A stretch of 64,000 bases of DNA, taken from the NCBI RefSeq assembly GCF_000223905.1, contig NC_015943.1:424919-488918 (forward strand), written 5' to 3'. Position 1 is the first letter of the stretch. Every line of letters begins with the position of its first letter. The notes beneath the pieces are model-generated. The model searched no databases. It was not told the origin of the DNA and saw only the letters and a list, made by a program, of their open reading frames with translations. Shown piece by piece: positions 51,793-61,976 of the stretch. The position numbers were made by a program, and so were the translations under genes. Source of the stretch: Haloarcula hispanica ATCC 33960. GTDB taxonomy: Archaea; Halobacteriota; Halobacteria; Halobacteriales; Haloarculaceae.

Positions 51793-51894
51793 CCCACTCT
51801 CAGCGAGCGAGCGGAGGTATTGCTCTCACGAGAGGGGGGAGTCACTCACAGCAATTCGACCCACTCGGGAGCGCAATCGTGTGTGCCGCCGTAG
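51793..51894 (+). pseudogene. Remnant of a helix-turn-helix antitoxin start
   Basis: In one frame the bases read PTLSERAEVLLSREGGVTHS, which looks like the first helix of a winged-helix regulator, but there is no start codon in that frame and it stops at 51892. The short N-terminal codons GTG GAG GCC CCA just before lie in another frame, so a frameshift plus truncation is likely. Overlaps a small minus-strand gene. Confidence 0.4.
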
Positions 51895-52082
51895 ATCGAG
51901 CGCTCGGGATACTGGTCGTCGTCAGCCTCGACAGCGACGATCACGTTGCCGCCGGAACACGAAATTTCTGCACCGGTTCCGACGACTGCATCGAGTGGGC
52001 CGTCTCCGTCGGTCCAGTCAGTTCTGACGTGGTCACCGCGGTCGAAGTCATACTCCTCGAAGGAAGGCGCTGTGGTACTCAT
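51846..52082 (-). CDS. Small acidic hypothetical protein
   Basis: 78 residues from ATG 52082 (MSTTAPSFEEYDFD); a start nine codons upstream at 52109 is possible. It looks like a compact beta-rich domain: RGDHVRTDWTDG, then ISCSGGNVIVAVEADD. No family recognised. Confidence 0.5.
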   Translation of the reverse strand: MSTTAPSFEEYDFDRGDHVRTDWTDGDGPLDAVVGTGAEISCSGGNVIVAVEADDDQYPERSIYGGTHDCAPEWVELL

Positions 52083-52283
52083 GATCTCCTCCGGCTTCGG
52101 GGGAGACACAAAACCTCAGCCGTTCACCGGTCGGTCATGCACGTCGAACACGAATCGTATCGTACCAAATTGCACTCCCATCTACGAAAACAGAGGTTTT
52201 CGACCACACAGGTGAGACTACACGACGTCACATTCGGATAGCGCAGCCAAACACTCAATAATCGGGTTATCCAACAGACGAGT

Positions 52284-52529
52284 ATGGCTACTATCGAAAT
52301 TGATGAAGAGGTGTATGAGGCGCTCCAGATTCCTGAGGGAGAGCGGCCGCAGGCAATGAAACAAGAATTGGCTGTCTCGCTTTACGCGCGTGATGTCCTT
52401 TCGTTCGGGAAAGCGCGTGCATTGGCAGAACTGTCCCACCGAGAGTTCCAAGCGTTACTCGGAGACCGCGAAATCCCACGCCATTACACCGACACTGAAC
52501 TTGCCGAAGACCTCGACTATGCCGAATAA
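52284..52529 (+). CDS. UPF0175-family antitoxin
   Basis: 81 residues. A short strand ATIEIDEEVYEAL is followed by a helix-turn-helix-like stretch, SFGKARALAELSHREFQALL, then a C-terminal tail IPRHYTDTELAEDLDYAE, which is the standard UPF0175 arrangement. It is the antitoxin partner of DUF3368 PIN-like toxins. Its stop lies inside the start of the toxin gene (11-base overlap), so the two are coupled. Confidence 0.9.
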   Translation: MATIEIDEEVYEALQIPEGERPQAMKQELAVSLYARDVLSFGKARALAELSHREFQALLGDREIPRHYTDTELAEDLDYAE

Positions 52530-53010
52530 CGAGCTTGTAGTCTCGGACACGTCACCGCTGCTGAATCTTGCACTTATCGACCAACTCACTCTTCTCAAAT
52601 CGCAGTTTTCGAGCATCACCATTCCGCGTCAGGTGTGGGACGAACTCACTGATGGAGAGGCAGGTGTAGACGCGCTTCGCTCGTTGCGTGACGATGAGTT
52701 CCTGACGATCACCGAGGTCGAACAGTCGCACCTCTTCACTGAAATCTTCTACGAGCTGGATCTCGGGGAAACAGCTGCTATTTGTCATGCCATCGAGCAC
52801 GATGCTGACCTCATCCTTTTGGATGAAAAAGACGGTCGACAGGTCGCTCGGAGACACAGCCTGACGGTAACGGGAGTCATCGGGATACTACTCCGCGGAG
52901 CCAATGCTGGAGACATTGAATTAAAACACGAACTTGACGCCCTTCGTGACGCTGGCTTCTGGATCTCTGATGAGCTGTCCTCAAAAATTCTTTCTGAAGC
53001 AACGGAATAG
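52519..53010 (+). CDS. DUF3368 PIN-like toxin
   Basis: 163 residues. VVSDTSPLLNLALID at the start and DADLILLDEKDGRQVAR later give the acid residues of the PIN-like active site, with ELDLGETAAICHA between them. DUF3368 proteins are RNase-like toxins of VapC type whose activity is held by the UPF0175 antitoxin. The ATG at 52519 is the only one that fits the family; the frame open to 52390 is out of register with the antitoxin. Convergent with the next gene. Confidence 0.9.
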   Translation: MPNNELVVSDTSPLLNLALIDQLTLLKSQFSSITIPRQVWDELTDGEAGVDALRSLRDDEFLTITEVEQSHLFTEIFYELDLGETAAICHAIEHDADLILLDEKDGRQVARRHSLTVTGVIGILLRGANAGDIELKHELDALRDAGFWISDELSSKILSEATE

Positions 53011-54030
53011 TTACCGTTCCCACGGGAAAAAGCCATTCCGCTCGCGATAGGCACTGATCTGGTCCTGAAATTCTTGCTCCTGGAAGTCTGGCTCGTCGCC
53101 GTGGATGTCTTCGGGAGAGACGCCGTCGGGAAGATGCTCGTAGTCCGTGACGTCCCCCGTGTCATCCTCTTGGTCGGGTTCGTGTCGGTGCTGCCCACAC
53201 TCCCTGCAGGTCCAGATCATGCGGTCAAGGTGTGGGTGGCACTCGAAGCCATCGAGTCCGTACGATTCGTGTCCCGTCACGGCGCCACACTGGCGACAGT
53301 AGAACCCGATTCCGACTATCTCCGGTTCGGCTCTTGCCTGATGGCGCTTCACAACGCCGGGCACAAGCCAGTACGTGCCGTCGTCCTCCCGGAACTCATC
53401 CGTGAGCTGCTGGAACTCCGAGCGGTCGGTGACTGGCGACCCGTCCTCGAGATAGATCCGTGGCTGGACGTCGCCCCCATCCCCGTCCCAGTTGGTCTGT
53501 TCGTCGGCTGTCTCCAAGAGCGCCTGTCCGGATTCCTCGCCGATCGTGGTTTCGGTCGGCAGGTCGGGCCAGCCTTTCGTGAGAGTGGCGGCTGGCTCAG
53601 TTCCGAAGGCTGCTCGACACTTCACCGTTCCATGAGAGACATCCTCGCCGCTCGCGATGCTGTCGGAAACGGAGAAGGCCGCAGCGCCGAGGGCTCGTGC
53701 ATGGAAGTCAGTATTCGCTTCGACGAGTGCGAGTACTACCCGCCCGAACGTCCACTCCCCAAGTGGGCTGCTATCCTGATCGTCGAACGAAGTCTCTGAG
53801 ATGCCGGTTTGAGCGCAGAACGGACACTGGCGTTCATCCCGTGGAATGGCCTGTCCACAGGTCCGACAGGTGCGAGCATCATCCTCTGTACGGTCGGGAT
53901 ATCCAGTGGAGTCGAGGACTCGTTCCTGTCCGTTTCCTCTCGTTTCAGGATCGGAACTCGCGGCACCGGGGATATCCGCGGGGTCGTACTCAGGATTCCG
54001 GTCAGTCACACGCTTGGTTGCGGTCGTCAT
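53011..54030 (-). CDS. Zinc-ribbon protein of unknown function
   Basis: 339 residues from ATG 54030; the longer frame to 54063 is not preferred. The N-terminal CRTCGQAIPRDERQCPFC is a typical zinc ribbon (residues about 53-70), and a second pair of CxxC motifs (FYCRQCG at about 245; WTCRECG at about 275) gives another zinc site. The middle has no known fold. TTTAAA lies close before the ATG. No partner gene; it ends back-to-back with the toxin gene. Confidence 0.7.
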   Translation of the reverse strand: MTTATKRVTDRNPEYDPADIPGAASSDPETRGNGQERVLDSTGYPDRTEDDARTCRTCGQAIPRDERQCPFCAQTGISETSFDDQDSSPLGEWTFGRVVLALVEANTDFHARALGAAAFSVSDSIASGEDVSHGTVKCRAAFGTEPAATLTKGWPDLPTETTIGEESGQALLETADEQTNWDGDGGDVQPRIYLEDGSPVTDRSEFQQLTDEFREDDGTYWLVPGVVKRHQARAEPEIVGIGFYCRQCGAVTGHESYGLDGFECHPHLDRMIWTCRECGQHRHEPDQEDDTGDVTDYEHLPDGVSPEDIHGDEPDFQEQEFQDQISAYRERNGFFPWER

Positions 54031-54314
54031 AGTATTTAAACCCCGGCCCCGAGGGAAGCACAAACCGACAGAGAGCGAAACTGGACGAGTTGGCTATCCG
54101 TCCCTGTGCTGTCCGTCACTGTGTGGCGTCATCACGCTGATCGGCGGCAATATTTATACAGACGACACGGAAGAGGTTGTGAGCATGACCTGCCCGGTAA
54201 CTCGTTGATTATCTTGATGAGGACATCTTCTGTGACGAGAGTGAAGTCAGTGATGACTGGTGAAAGCATCCACAAAAACGTTGACTTTGAGTAGAATAAT
54301 CGGTTTTCATGGGC

Positions 54315-55388
54315 TCAGAATCTACTCATCTCAGAGCCATCTTCAGTGTGGGACTCATTTATGTCTGTTTCGCCTGTCGCTTCCGGAGCATGAAGACACC
54401 GAACGTGTGTCTCTCGAACCTCTTCGAGTGACGGATGGTGTTCCTGACAGGATTGTGTCACGGCCGGACAACGTGGATGGAATGGGCAGCCTTCCGGTCT
54501 ATCTGCTGGGTCAGGAGGAGCACCCTGAAGCGGCACTGGCGGGGGATCTCGTGGGTCATCACTCGGGATCGCACGGATTAACGCTTCAGTATAGGGATGG
54601 TTCGGGGACTGGAACAGGTCGCCTGCTTGCCCGACTTCGACGAGTTCGCCAGCATACATTACCGCGACCCTATCAGCGAGGAACCTGACGACATTGAGGT
54701 CATGGGAAATAAACACGTAGCCGACACCGAACTGCTGTTGTATGTCTGCGAGAAGCGAAAGAACTCTCGCCTGTGTGGCCATGTCGAGTCCGGAGACTGG
54801 TTCATCGAGTACGATTATATCGGGGTCGTGTGCAATAGCTCGGGCGAGAGCGACGCGCTGTATTTGGCCGCCGGAGAGTTCCCGGGGATACCGGTCAGCG
54901 ATTTCTGGCGCAAGATCAACACTGCACAACAGCTCAGCGACCTCGTCTGGGCCGGTGTCATGTAGGGAAGCCGAGGTGGCGTCGCTACTGGCTTCAGCAA
55001 TTGACCGACCGATGGGCCACCGGGGGTCAAAGCTTCCCCGGGCGTGTTGAAACACGACGCCGACTCGCCGCCGTTGCGCGGTCGAACGCTCTGAGAGGTC
55101 ACCGACGCGCGTTCCATCGAGACGAACTTGCCCATCGTCCGGGGTGAGCTGTCCGGTGATGAGTTTCGCGAGTGTTGATTTCCCGCAGCCACTCTCACCA
55201 ACAAGTCCCAGCGTTTCGCCACGTTGGACGGCTAAGGATACATCACAGACCGCTTTCGCCGGTGAGTCGCTGCTACGCAACCGACTGAGGACGGATCGTG
55301 TCGATGAAAACGCTTTCGAGACGTTTTGTACTTCGACCACAGGAGTACCAGACTGCACATCATCTGGAGTTTGGTTACGCTGTGTCAT
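54315..55388 (-). CDS. Peptide/nickel ABC transporter ATPase (DppF/OppF type)
   Basis: 357 residues. Walker A GESGCGKST, signature LSGGQ, Walker B IIVLDEP. The C-terminus has CPFHPRCPAVTQSC, the Cys-rich oligopeptide-transporter extension. This is the second motor ATPase; its start overlaps the stop of the first by 14 bases. Together the genes from 61.5 to 54.3 kb make a five-part importer. Confidence 0.95.
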   Translation of the reverse strand: MTQRNQTPDDVQSGTPVVEVQNVSKAFSSTRSVLSRLRSSDSPAKAVCDVSLAVQRGETLGLVGESGCGKSTLAKLITGQLTPDDGQVRLDGTRVGDLSERSTAQRRRVGVVFQHARGSFDPRWPIGRSIAEASSDATSASLHDTGPDEVAELLCSVDLAPEIADRYPRELSGGQIQRVALARAIAHDPDIIVLDEPVSGLDMATQARVLSLLADIQQQFGVGYVFISHDLNVVRFLADRVAVMYAGELVEVGQAGDLFQSPNHPYTEALIRAIPSDDPRDPPPVPLQGAPPDPADRPEGCPFHPRCPAVTQSCQEHHPSLEEVRETHVRCLHAPEATGETDINESHTEDGSEMSRF

Positions 55389-56466
55389 TCTGTTGTCCTC
55401 CGTTAGCTGCCGGAATCTCCTGCTGTTCGGACACGAACTTGGCTTCAGAGAACGGTGCTTCGACGCAGGCGAGTCGGTGGTCCGACGCGGCCTCAGTCGT
55501 CGGAATCGGCCCAGAGCGACACGTTTCGGTCACATACTGGCAGCGGTCGGCAAACGGACAGCCCTCATGGCTGCTGCTGGGGTCTCGTGGACGTGCCATG
55601 GCGGACTGGACTTGCTTGTCAGCGTCGCTGTTTCGGACCGAACTCGAAAGGAGTGCTCTCGTGTACGGATGTTCCGGTGCGGTCAGTATTCGCTCAACGG
55701 GGCCGGCCTCCATTACCTGTCCGTCATAGAGTACCACGACACGGTCACATGTCTGTGCAATCACACCGATATCATGGGAGATAAGCAGTATGCCGATGTT
55801 CTGTTCGTCACGTAACGAGCGCAATCGACTGAGAATATCTGCCTGTGTGGTCGTGTCAAGTGCTGTTGTTGGCTCGTCGGCAACCAGCAACGCGGGTTCA
55901 CTTGCCAGTGCAATGGCGAGGACTGCTCGTTGCCGGAGACCACCAGAAAACTCGTGTGGAAATGACGACACATTTGCTTCCGGGTTCGGGATGCCTACTT
56001 GGTCCAGCAACTCGATAGCGCGCTCCCGTGCGTTCTCCCACGCTGACCGATCCTGGAACGGCGACACACCGAGGAAATCTAGCAGACGTTGTGTCCCGCT
56101 CGATTCGTGTATCCGAACCGATTCTGCGATCTGCTCACCGACCGAAAACACAGGGTTCAAGCTTTCCGTCGGGTCCTGAAAGACCATCGAGAGCTTATTT
56201 CCACGTAGTTGACGCAGTGTCGCTTCAGTGGCAGTTGTTAGCTCTCTTTCAGCAAAGGTAATGGATCCGCCAACGATGTTTCCCGGGTCCTCAAGTCGGC
56301 AAATTGATCTGGCAGTAACGGACTTGCCGCTCCCACTTTCGCCGAGTATACCGACAATTTCGCCCCGGTCGACGGTGAACGACACCCCGCTGACCGCGTC
56401 GACAGTCCCGTGATCAGTGTCGAAACGAGTCTGTAAGTTCTCGACGCGAAGCAGTGGTTCGCTCAT
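55375..56466 (-). CDS. Peptide/nickel ABC transporter ATPase (DppD/OppD type)
   Basis: 363 residues from ATG 56466; the open frame continues to 56637 but overlaps the permease gene. Walker A GESGSGKS, signature FSGGLRQRAVLA and Walker B LLVADEP are visible. The C-terminus carries CPFADRCQYVTETC as in its partner. It starts two bases after the second permease. Confidence 0.95.
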   Translation of the reverse strand: MSEPLLRVENLQTRFDTDHGTVDAVSGVSFTVDRGEIVGILGESGSGKSVTARSICRLEDPGNIVGGSITFAERELTTATEATLRQLRGNKLSMVFQDPTESLNPVFSVGEQIAESVRIHESSGTQRLLDFLGVSPFQDRSAWENARERAIELLDQVGIPNPEANVSSFPHEFSGGLRQRAVLAIALASEPALLVADEPTTALDTTTQADILSRLRSLRDEQNIGILLISHDIGVIAQTCDRVVVLYDGQVMEAGPVERILTAPEHPYTRALLSSSVRNSDADKQVQSAMARPRDPSSSHEGCPFADRCQYVTETCRSGPIPTTEAASDHRLACVEAPFSEAKFVSEQQEIPAANGGQQNDTA

Positions 56467-56468
56467 TG

Positions 56469-57362
56469 CTACAGTTCCTCCATCTGTGCTGTCTGCGTAG
56501 GTGAAAGCATATCTCGAAGGCTGTCTCCGAGAAGATTGAATCCGAGTACGGTGAGCATGATACAGAGGCCCGGAGCGTTGACAAGCCACCACGCCTGTCT
56601 GAGATAGCTGCGTCCGGATGCAAGCATTGTCCCCCATTCAGGTGTGGGTGGCTGTGCGCCCAGCCCAAGGAATGAAAGTCCCGCTGTGCCGAGAATGACG
56701 CTGCCGATGTCAAGCGTTGCCAGAACGACAACTGGTGCAACGACGTGCGGGAGTAGGTGGCGAGTTGCGATGTGCGTTCGTGACCGGCCGAGCAATCGTG
56801 CGGCGCTTACAAACTCACGCTCTCGAAGCGAGAGTACGCTACTCCGAACTAACCGTGCGTACGATGCCCAACCAACGACCGCCAGTGCAAGCATCACGTT
56901 CACCAGACTCGGCCCCAGAATCCCGGCGATGACAAGTGCGAGGACGATTCCAGGGAACGCAAGCAGTGTATCGACAAGTCGCATCAGCGTCTCATCAATC
57001 CAGCCACCGGCGTAGCCGGCGAGGAGGCCGACTGCCGTCCCCATAATAAGTCGTACAGTGGTTACAGCGACGGCGATACCGAGCGAGAATCGCGCACCAT
57101 GAAGGAGTCTTGTCAGTACGTCTCTACCCAGCTGGTCGGTCCCGAACGGATGAGACAGTGACGGAGATTCAAGCCTGTTCGAAAGGTCCTGTTCGACTGG
57201 ATCGTAGGGCGAAACAACTGGTCCAAGTGCCGCAAGGACAAGCAACGTGAGCACAACTCCGATTCCGAATTGTCCGAGGCGGTCCGTTGCGAGTCCGTCA
57301 GTTCCCCTCTGTTGCTTGTTGGCTTCCTGTCGCTTTCTTCTATCGGCGGTTCGGTCGCTCAT
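56469..57362 (-). CDS. Peptide/nickel ABC transporter permease (DppC type)
   Basis: 297 residues with six membrane helices. The N-terminus is cytoplasmic; PFGTDQLGRDVLTRLLHGAR is the family's conserved early stretch. The EAA loop reads ARLLGRSRTHIATRHLLPHV. It pairs with the other permease to form the channel; four-base overlap with it. Confidence 0.94.
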   Translation of the reverse strand: MSDRTADRRKRQEANKQQRGTDGLATDRLGQFGIGVVLTLLVLAALGPVVSPYDPVEQDLSNRLESPSLSHPFGTDQLGRDVLTRLLHGARFSLGIAVAVTTVRLIMGTAVGLLAGYAGGWIDETLMRLVDTLLAFPGIVLALVIAGILGPSLVNVMLALAVVGWASYARLVRSSVLSLREREFVSAARLLGRSRTHIATRHLLPHVVAPVVVLATLDIGSVILGTAGLSFLGLGAQPPTPEWGTMLASGRSYLRQAWWLVNAPGLCIMLTVLGFNLLGDSLRDMLSPTQTAQMEEL

Positions 57363-58309
57363 GTGTGCTCACCTCCGAGGTCGATTCGTGGGTCAAGTCG
57401 GCTATACGTCAGGTCGACTGCAAAGTTCACCAAGACAAAGATGACGCCGATTAGCAGTGTTACGCCCTGTACGACCGGGTAGTCACGAGCAAAGATTGCA
57501 TCAACGAGTAACGTCCCCAAGCCCGGCCGTTGAAACACTACTTCGATAACAACTGCGCCGTTAAGGACGTAACTCAACTGCAAACCTATAATCGTCACGA
57601 CGGGCACAAGCGCGTTCCGGAGCGCGTGTTTATAGACGATAATCCGTTCGCGCAACCCTTTCGATCTGGCGGCCTGAATGTACGCGTCATCCAGAACATC
57701 AAGCATCGCTGTTCGAACCAGTCGCGCGATAACCGCAGCCATTCCAGAGCCAAGCGTCAGTGAGGGGAGAACCAGATGTTTCGGTCCAGCCGCGCCGGCC
57801 ACCGGAAAGAGGTTGAGACGGAGCGCACAGACGATAATAAGCAGGTAGCCAAGCCAGAAGTTCGGCATTGAGACCCCTATTAGCGAGCCGATCTGTGCGG
57901 CGTAGTCAGTCCGGCTCCCCGGATTACTCGCGCTGGCAATTCCGGCTGGGAGAGCTATTACAAGCGCGACGAGCATCGATGCAACAGCGAGTGCGATTGT
58001 ATTCGGCAACCGTTGGACAATCATATCAGAAACAGACCGGTCGCTGTAGTACGATTGACCGAGGTCGCCTTGCAGTGCGTTCCCCATCCAGCGGGCATAC
58101 TGGACTATGAATGGGTCGTCAAGCCCATTTTCAGCTCGAAACTGATCGACTGCATCCTGAGATGGGGCCTGTCCACCCATCTGTTGGGTCAGAATCGTTC
58201 GCGCCGGATCCCCCGGTGTGACGAACACCAGCCCGTACGTGAGCAGCGACACACCCAGCAGAACGATTGCCATCGTCAGCAGTCGTTTGCAGAGTTCCGC
58301 CCCGATCAT
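57359..58309 (-). CDS. Peptide/nickel ABC transporter permease (DppB type)
   Basis: 316 residues with six helices. A typical early stretch is VFVTPGDPARTIL; the EAA loop is AARSKGLRERIIVYKHALRN. Start and stop overlap its neighbours by four bases each (ATGA type), showing a tight operon. Confidence 0.95.
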   Translation of the reverse strand: MIGAELCKRLLTMAIVLLGVSLLTYGLVFVTPGDPARTILTQQMGGQAPSQDAVDQFRAENGLDDPFIVQYARWMGNALQGDLGQSYYSDRSVSDMIVQRLPNTIALAVASMLVALVIALPAGIASASNPGSRTDYAAQIGSLIGVSMPNFWLGYLLIIVCALRLNLFPVAGAAGPKHLVLPSLTLGSGMAAVIARLVRTAMLDVLDDAYIQAARSKGLRERIIVYKHALRNALVPVVTIIGLQLSYVLNGAVVIEVVFQRPGLGTLLVDAIFARDYPVVQGVTLLIGVIFVLVNFAVDLTYSRLDPRIDLGGEHT

Positions 58310-59838
58310 CGCTGCTGTGTGACCTCCTCCAGATGATAACAGGATTCGATGGGATGGGGCTGGTATCCCTCGACGTCGGCACGAGTCCCGATGACGTTCG
58401 CGTAGTAGGTGAGCCAGCCGAGCGGGAGGTCACGTTGCATACGCCGCTGGACCGCTGCGTATCGCTCGAACCGCTCGTCACGGTCGGCTGTCCGCCTAGC
58501 TGCTTCGAGGTGCCGGTCGACCGCTTCGCTCTCGTAGCCACTGAACATCGTCTCCGTCTCCGAATGAACGAGGTCAGACAGTCGGTCCGGGTCGGGATAC
58601 CATAGCACTGAACTCGACCACAGAACGGTATCGAACTCCCCGTTTGTTGCTTGCTCTTTGATTGTCGAGGACTCCATGACTGAAATATCGACATCGAAGC
58701 CAACCGCCTGAAGCTGTGTCTGTATCACTTCGGCAATCGTGGGCAGTAGTGGACGGGTATTATACGTCCAGATCGACACCGAGAGTGTGTCACCGTCACG
58801 GGTACGGGTGCCCCCATCCGGTTCCCATCCTGCTTCAGCGAGCAGACTCCGTGCCTTATCAGGTGAGTATTCGTACGGTTCGAGCTCTGCGGCCCACTCC
58901 GTTACATCCGCTGGGAACGGACCGACCGCTTTCGACCCCAGCCCATTCAGCAACGAATCAACGATGTGGTCCCGGTCGATAGCATACATCACCGCGCGAC
59001 GGACTTTTTTGTCCGCAAACGGTGCAGAGTCGAGGTCGAACACAAGGTATCGGGCTCGCGGAATCTTGTACGTGTGAGCAGTGAGATCGGGACTGGATGC
59101 AAGTGTATCCGCTGCCTTGTTCGGAAGAATACGTGCCATATCCAGTTCCCCGCTTTCGAGCTTTAGCCGCCGAGTCTGGTCGTCAGTGATCCCTTCGTAG
59201 ATTAGTGTCTCGATGTGTGCGGTCGACCCGTGGTAGTCCGGGGTAGCGGTCGTTGTGATTGTCGAGCCCGGCTCCCAGTCTTCGAATTGAAACGGACCAG
59301 TACCGATCGGCTCAGTGATTGACCCATCGTTGGCGATTGCAGACGGTGAAACAGGGCAGGTAATCCCACGGGTACAGTGTGCTGGCAGTGGTGAAAACGG
59401 AACTGTAGTTTGAATTATAATCGTCCGGTCAGCAGCGGCTTCGACTGATTCGACCGGGACTGCAGCCATCGAACTTGATTCGAATGCTCGTGTGAGCGAT
59501 GGGAGCACAGTTTCTGCAGTCACCTCAGTCCCGTCGTGGAATGTGGCTCCTTCACGGAGTGTGAACTCCCACGTCCTGTCGTTGACCATGTGCCAGTCAG
59601 TGGCCAAGCCCGGAGACACAGTCGCGTCGTAATCGACGGTAAGCAGTGGCTCAAGCACATTGAGGCGTCGCCAGAGCCAGCCGTTTGCCACGGGATCTAT
59701 CGCATCCGGCGTCCAGGGTGAGCCAACCCTGAACGTGTCATCGTCTACGCTATCACCGCTTTGTAGCCAATACCCACTGAGGCCCGAAATACCGGCTGCA
59801 GCTGCAAACAATGTCTGTCGTCGCGTGAATTTATACAT
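58306..59838 (-). CDS. Peptide/nickel ABC transporter substrate-binding protein
   Basis: 510 residues from ATG 59838. The N-terminus KFTRRQTLFAAAAGISG is a twin-arginine-type signal. Fold features of family 5 binding proteins are seen: EFTLREGATFHDGTEVTAE and GTGPFQFEDWEPG. No lipobox is evident, so it may be held by another anchor. It is followed with four-base overlap by the permease gene. Confidence 0.93.
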   Translation of the reverse strand: MYKFTRRQTLFAAAAGISGLSGYWLQSGDSVDDDTFRVGSPWTPDAIDPVANGWLWRRLNVLEPLLTVDYDATVSPGLATDWHMVNDRTWEFTLREGATFHDGTEVTAETVLPSLTRAFESSSMAAVPVESVEAAADRTIIIQTTVPFSPLPAHCTRGITCPVSPSAIANDGSITEPIGTGPFQFEDWEPGSTITTTATPDYHGSTAHIETLIYEGITDDQTRRLKLESGELDMARILPNKAADTLASSPDLTAHTYKIPRARYLVFDLDSAPFADKKVRRAVMYAIDRDHIVDSLLNGLGSKAVGPFPADVTEWAAELEPYEYSPDKARSLLAEAGWEPDGGTRTRDGDTLSVSIWTYNTRPLLPTIAEVIQTQLQAVGFDVDISVMESSTIKEQATNGEFDTVLWSSSVLWYPDPDRLSDLVHSETETMFSGYESEAVDRHLEAARRTADRDERFERYAAVQRRMQRDLPLGWLTYYANVIGTRADVEGYQPHPIESCYHLEEVTQQR

Positions 59839-60004
59839 ACTATATATCACACTTCGTCTGCAACATTCGAGTTCTCGTCCAGACCAGCTGCCCTAGTCGC
59901 TCTGAACCACCGGATAGAGACGGTACGTTCATCGACGGCCAGCAGAACAGCACGGTTCACACCTGAGTTGAAACGCAGGACATCGAGACTCACGGTATCC
60001 CTGC

Positions 60005-61530
60005 TCATTGTTCCCGCGTGAGACCAGACCATTCGATCATGTTGTCTACCGGGTGGCCGTCGATACCGGAGACATCCGCCCGCCGGCCGAAGACGGACTC
60101 GTTGTAATACAGTGGGATGACCGCCCCGGTATCGACCACGCGCCGCTGGACTTCACCGTAGTAGTCCCGTTTCGCTTCCAGATTTTCTGCCCGATATCCC
60201 TGCTCGATGAGGCGGTCGACTTCTGGACCAGGATTGTAGATGCCGGTGCCGTCTTGCTTGTAGCGTTTCCGATTGTCACTGCCTTCGGAGTGGAACATTG
60301 CCGAATAAGATAGTCACAGGCAGCGCTATTCGATCCGAAACCGACGAGCGTCAGGTTCGCTTCGCCTGCGGTGAACCTCTCGTTGAACGATGCCGGATCG
60401 ACCTGTCGAATCTCGCTTGTGACGCCTATCTCTTTGAACCAACCGGAAAGCGTCTGTGCGATCGTTCTATCGTCGGCATTTTTGCTATTGATCAGAACCG
60501 ATAGCGTTTCGCCGTCGTATCTGGACGCCTCAACGAGGTCCCGTGCCCGATCTAGGTCTGGCCCGTAGGTCGGGAGTTCATCGTGAATTGACCATGGAAT
60601 AGTAGACGAAATCGGTCCATATGCTGGCTTGCCAATATCGTTGAGAACATTCTCGACGATCTGGCTCTGGTCGACAGCCCAGTTGAGTGCCTTTCGAAGT
60701 TGCTCGTCATCGGTCGGCGACCGATACAGATTGACTGCGACGAGCCCAGCCTCAGGTGTGAGATAGGTGTCGATCCCTGTCTCCGAAGCCTCGACAAGCG
60801 CCGTAGCCCGGCTTTTCGGGATTTGTTGTGCGATATCGACTGAACCTTTTTCAAGAGACAGCACGCGCGTGTTGGGATCCTTGATCCACTCAAAAGTGAG
60901 TTCTGTGGGGGTAGCTGTCCCGTCTCGATAATCAGCAAACGGCGTAAGCGTGATTGACTGTCCTGCCGTGACTTCATCGACCTCAAACGGGCCTGTCCCA
61001 GTCGGCGTCTCGTTTTCATCAGGGTGTTGAATGCCGAAATACTGGTGTGAGATTGTGCCAGGAAACGCGGGGAAGGGGTCCGTTGTCTCGAACCGAACAG
61101 TGGTGTCATCTACTGCCGTGACGCCATCAGACGTGACACCAATCCAGCCCGGGACCCACGACCACTGCTCAAAAACACGGTCAAAGGAGCGGACAACCTC
61201 GTCGGCTGTCAGCGGGTCTCCGTTGTGGAATGTGACATCATTGCGTAAGGAAAACTCCCACGTCGTCTCGTCGACGGCCTCCCATTCTGTGGCAAGCAGC
61301 GGCGCGGTTTCCATCTCCGCTGTGGTGTCAACGAGCGGTTCAAACACATGCGTATAATACGGTGTGATACCGTTGTAGACATCCCACTTTTCCCGTGTTG
61401 GATCTCGCGCCAACGCAACAGTAAATGAATCCTCAGAATCGGCCTTTGAGGAACTACAGCCTGCAATCAGGCCAGCAGCTCCAGCCACAGCACCGCCCAG
61501 CAGTTCCCGTCTCGAACAGTGTTTAGGCAT
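60005..61530 (-). pseudogene. Second substrate-binding lipoprotein, frameshifted
   Basis: From ATG 61530 the frame reads a Tat/lipobox signal, CSRRELLGGAVAGAAGLIAG followed by CSSS, then a family 5 binding protein with EFSLRNDVTFHNGDPLTADE. At about 60298-60310 the frame is lost: the rest of the family (MFHSEGSDNRKRYKQDG, PEVDRLIEQGYRAEN, GAVIPLYYNESVFG) continues in another frame to a stop at 60005. So about 410 residues are in one frame and 97 in another; one base is missing or two extra. Unless it is a sequencing error, the gene is broken. Confidence 0.85.
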
Positions 61531-61976
61531 TAGCACTCACCTTGTTGCTGAGCGACATGAGGGCAGGACCAACACAGACAGAAGTATCTGATTCCATGCG
61601 GCTGCTTGCCGGGAAATATTGTATAAATCTCGACATCATATGATGGATACAAAGGGGAAGCCAGTAAATCAATTGTGGTTTAGTTAACTAAAGGGTAGTT
61701 GTATAATACCACACAGAGTATTTTCCAACCCCGAAGCATTCAATACAGTAATCTTTCAGAGAAGAGTTTCACAGTCCCTCTAAGAATGAACCACTCCCAA
61801 GCACCGGTTACACCCTTACATTGAGGATATCAGCGACTGCCATCATCAAATGACTACTGCTCACGCGTGTAGACACACCACCGTTTCCGGTGAAAACCAC
61901 CAGACAGCAGTAGTGTTTACACTCGAAACACGGTGTGGTGAACCTGGGATGTGACCATGCTCAGCGCAGGAATGAT
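61531..61976. other. Intergenic region upstream of the importer
   Basis: 446 bases without a supported gene. An AT-rich patch near 61615-61700 (ttgtataaatc, ttaactaaagg) is a likely promoter for the importer on the minus strand. Nothing else is recognisable. Confidence 0.5.
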
